From: Leeuwenhoekiella sp. MAR_2009_132
GTDB taxonomy: Bacteria; Bacteroidota; Bacteroidia; Flavobacteriales; Flavobacteriaceae
Length of the DNA: 64,000 nucleotides
Assembly: GCF_000687915.1 (NCBI RefSeq)
Contig: NZ_JHZY01000002.1
Coordinates: 372,001 to 436,000, forward strand
Direction of reading: 5' to 3'
The position numbers and the translations under genes are program-made. The notes under the pieces were generated by a model. It saw only the letters and a list, made by a program, of their open reading frames with translations. It made no database searches and was not told the origin of the DNA. Shown piece after piece: positions 62,906-64,000 of this stretch (position 1 is its first letter; each line of letters starts with the position of its first letter).

Positions 62906-63154
62906 TTATCGGTCTATAGAGCCTAAGACTTTTTGAGCAAAGCCATTAGCTGCATCACGTTCAGACATTCCGTTTGTGATCATTTGATGCATTTCTACAG
63001 CACCACATAAATTTGTGATGAGTTCACCTATAACATCCATCTCTTCATCAGAAACAGAACGATGTTCTGTAAAAGATTCCAAAACTTCTATAGTGTGCTC
63101 TAACGCCTGAGCGCTGTTGTTTTTTTGTAAGTGCTTAATTACTGGTAATTTCAT
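62906..63154 (-). CDS. DUF6952-family small protein
   Basis: An 82-residue helical protein: MKLPVIKHLQKNNSAQALEH, then EVLESFTEHRSVSDEEMDVIGE and a Cys-containing NLCGAVEMHQMI segment. I associate it with DUF6952, a flavobacterial family next to peroxiredoxin and thioredoxin genes. Its start lies inside the end of the thioredoxin gene (20-base overlap), so translation is coupled. Function unknown; a redox or oxidative-stress role is inferred from context. Confidence 0.7.
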   Translation of the reverse strand: MKLPVIKHLQKNNSAQALEHTIEVLESFTEHRSVSDEEMDVIGELITNLCGAVEMHQMITNGMSERDAANGFAQKVLGSIDR

Positions 63155-63449
63155 CTACAAGTTCTTTTAAGATTTCAAACTTATTAGTTTGCACCTGGTT
63201 TTTAAAACTTCCGTTTTTAAAGGTGGCAAATGTAGGCAGGTTGTCTACAGTTGCTAGTTTACGGCTTTCTGGATACTTCTCTGCATCAACCAGTAAAAAA
63301 GCTGTGTTTTCATGTTCTGAAGCCAGTTTTTTAAATTTTGGCTTCATCAATCTGCAGTTACCACACCAGCCGGCCATATATTGTACAACAACAGTATCGT
63401 TTGTACTTACCAATTCTGCTAAATTATCTTGATCAAGTTCTTGAACCAT
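63135..63449 (-). CDS. Thioredoxin-family protein
   Basis: A 104-residue single thioredoxin domain without signal peptide, so cytosolic. The active site is WCGNC (AGWCGNCRLMKPKF); the usual GP pair between the cysteines is replaced by GN, which shifts the redox potential. The cis-Pro loop is in ATVDNLPTFATFKNG. It probably recycles the neighbouring peroxiredoxin. Its end overlaps the DUF6952 gene. Confidence 0.88.
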   Translation of the reverse strand: MVQELDQDNLAELVSTNDTVVVQYMAGWCGNCRLMKPKFKKLASEHENTAFLLVDAEKYPESRKLATVDNLPTFATFKNGSFKNQVQTNKFEILKELVDEITSN

Positions 63450-63513
63450 ATTATTTTTTTTAGTTCCACAACGTGGAATTTAATTTACTGAAGCCTCAAC
63501 ATGAATTAAAACA

Positions 63514-63544
63514 TCAAGACCTTAATCCTAAATTAAAGTCTTGA
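63514..63544 (-). terminator. Hairpin downstream of the peroxiredoxin gene
   Basis: TCAAGAC-TTTAAT on the minus strand pairs with ATTAAG-GTCTTGA (with one G-T pair) around a 5-base loop, then TGTTTTAATT follows. It lies 11 bp past the stop. It may terminate partially, so that the downstream thioredoxin gene still receives some transcription. Confidence 0.6.
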
Positions 63545-63554
63545 TTGTTTAATC

Positions 63555-64000
63555 TTAGTTAGATGATAAATAAGATGCTACACCATCACGATTTGCGCTC
63601 ATGGCATCTTTACCTTCTTCCCAGTTTGCAGGGCAAACTTCACCTTTCTCCTGTACGTGCGTATACGCATCAATTAAACGTTGAAATTCATTAACGTTAC
63701 GACCTAATGGCATATGGTTAATACCTTCGTGAAATACCGTTCCTTCTTCGTCTATTAAGTATGTAGCTCTGTAGGTCACATTATCACCGTCAACTAAAAC
63801 ATTACCATGTTCTTCATCGTAACGCTCGTTAGTAATATCTAATATGCCTAAGCGGTTAGCAAGATTACGGTTTGTATCTGCAAGAATAGGATAAGTCACA
63901 CCTTCAATACCACCATTATCTTTTGCTGTATTTAACCATGCAAAGTGAACTTCTGGAGTATCGCAAGAAGCACCTATTACCATAGTATTTCTTTTTTCAA
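63555..64000 (-). CDS. 2-Cys peroxiredoxin (AhpC/Prx1 class), 5' end outside window
   Basis: The frame continues through the right edge (upstream codons read EKRNT before the internal Met at 63983), so the N-terminal part with the peroxidatic Cys is missing from the window. Visible: TMVIGASCDTPEVHFAWLN (substrate-binding strand), YPILADTNRNLANRLGIL, and the resolving-Cys motif KGEVCPANWEEG near the C-terminus, characteristic of typical 2-Cys peroxiredoxins. It detoxifies hydroperoxides and heads the peroxiredoxin-thioredoxin-DUF6952 group. The internal ATG at 63983 is not the real start. Confidence 0.93.
   Translation of the reverse strand, partial: EKRNTMVIGASCDTPEVHFAWLNTAKDNGGIEGVTYPILADTNRNLANRLGILDITNERYDEEHGNVLVDGDNVTYRATYLIDEEGTVFHEGINHMPLGRNVNEFQRLIDAYTHVQEKGEVCPANWEEGKDAMSANRDGVASYLSSN

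Noticed and set aside
1..64000. CRISPR arrays, insertion sequences, prophage
   Set aside because: Read for regularly spaced direct repeats, transposase motifs and phage structural genes; none found apart from the eroded region at 51-54 kb.

Overview
The window is chromosomal DNA of a marine-type member of the Flavobacteriaceae (Bacteroidota). The signs are low GC, TAnnTTTG promoters, a TonB-dependent Oar-like receptor, an SDR-type threonine dehydrogenase, the gene order ftsK-lolA-lptF-ribB, and HNLRAP-type histidine kinases. A relative of Leeuwenhoekiella or Dokdonia would fit, but the genus is a guess.

Layout. 1-15.2 kb is mostly housekeeping: RhlE-like helicase (cut by the left edge), Oar-like receptor, M20 and S9 peptidases, acyl-ACP desaturase, FabH, fumarylacetoacetase and serine hydroxymethyltransferase. 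15.3-18.5 kb is a signalling patch: two stand-alone receiver proteins and a membrane histidine kinase, with a duplicated 19-bp near-palindrome upstream. 18.5-24.6 kb holds a GreA/B-type factor, RDD protein, hydrolase, Tat-type lipoprotein phosphoesterase, and a threonine-to-glycine operon (tdh-kbl) diverging from an Lrp regulator. 24.7-27.0 kb has a GH43 enzyme and a DUF4861 lipoprotein.

27.2-34.5 kb is the most unusual region. Seven genes on the minus strand (STAS, abundant-looking secreted protein, chaperone-like protein, 953-aa usher-like barrel, two small secreted proteins, STAS) look like a surface-fibre or surface-layer assembly system bracketed by paralogous STAS proteins. A third, divergent STAS protein carries Glu where the phosphorylatable Ser should be.

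34.5-47.7 kb is a carbohydrate locus: AraC regulator, divergent GH30, MFS sugar porter, GH2, cytosolic DUF5107-TPR protein, second GH2. It has no SusC/SusD pair, and beta-galactan-type side chains are a plausible substrate. 47.8-51.1 kb has a DUF3891 protein and a UvrA2-like ATPase.

51.1-53.8 kb is a decayed defence island next to tRNA-Ser(UGA). It holds the C-terminal stub of a type IIG-like restriction-modification enzyme with a REP-like insertion, an intact AbiH, a DUF262/GmrSD remnant, and a partial copy of the tRNA 3' end. From 53.9 kb to the right edge it is core again: YdcF/SanA-like protein, nitroreductase, RibBX-like protein, LptF/G, LolA, FtsK, diacylglycerol kinase, Tpx, DUF6952, thioredoxin, and a 2-Cys peroxiredoxin cut by the edge.
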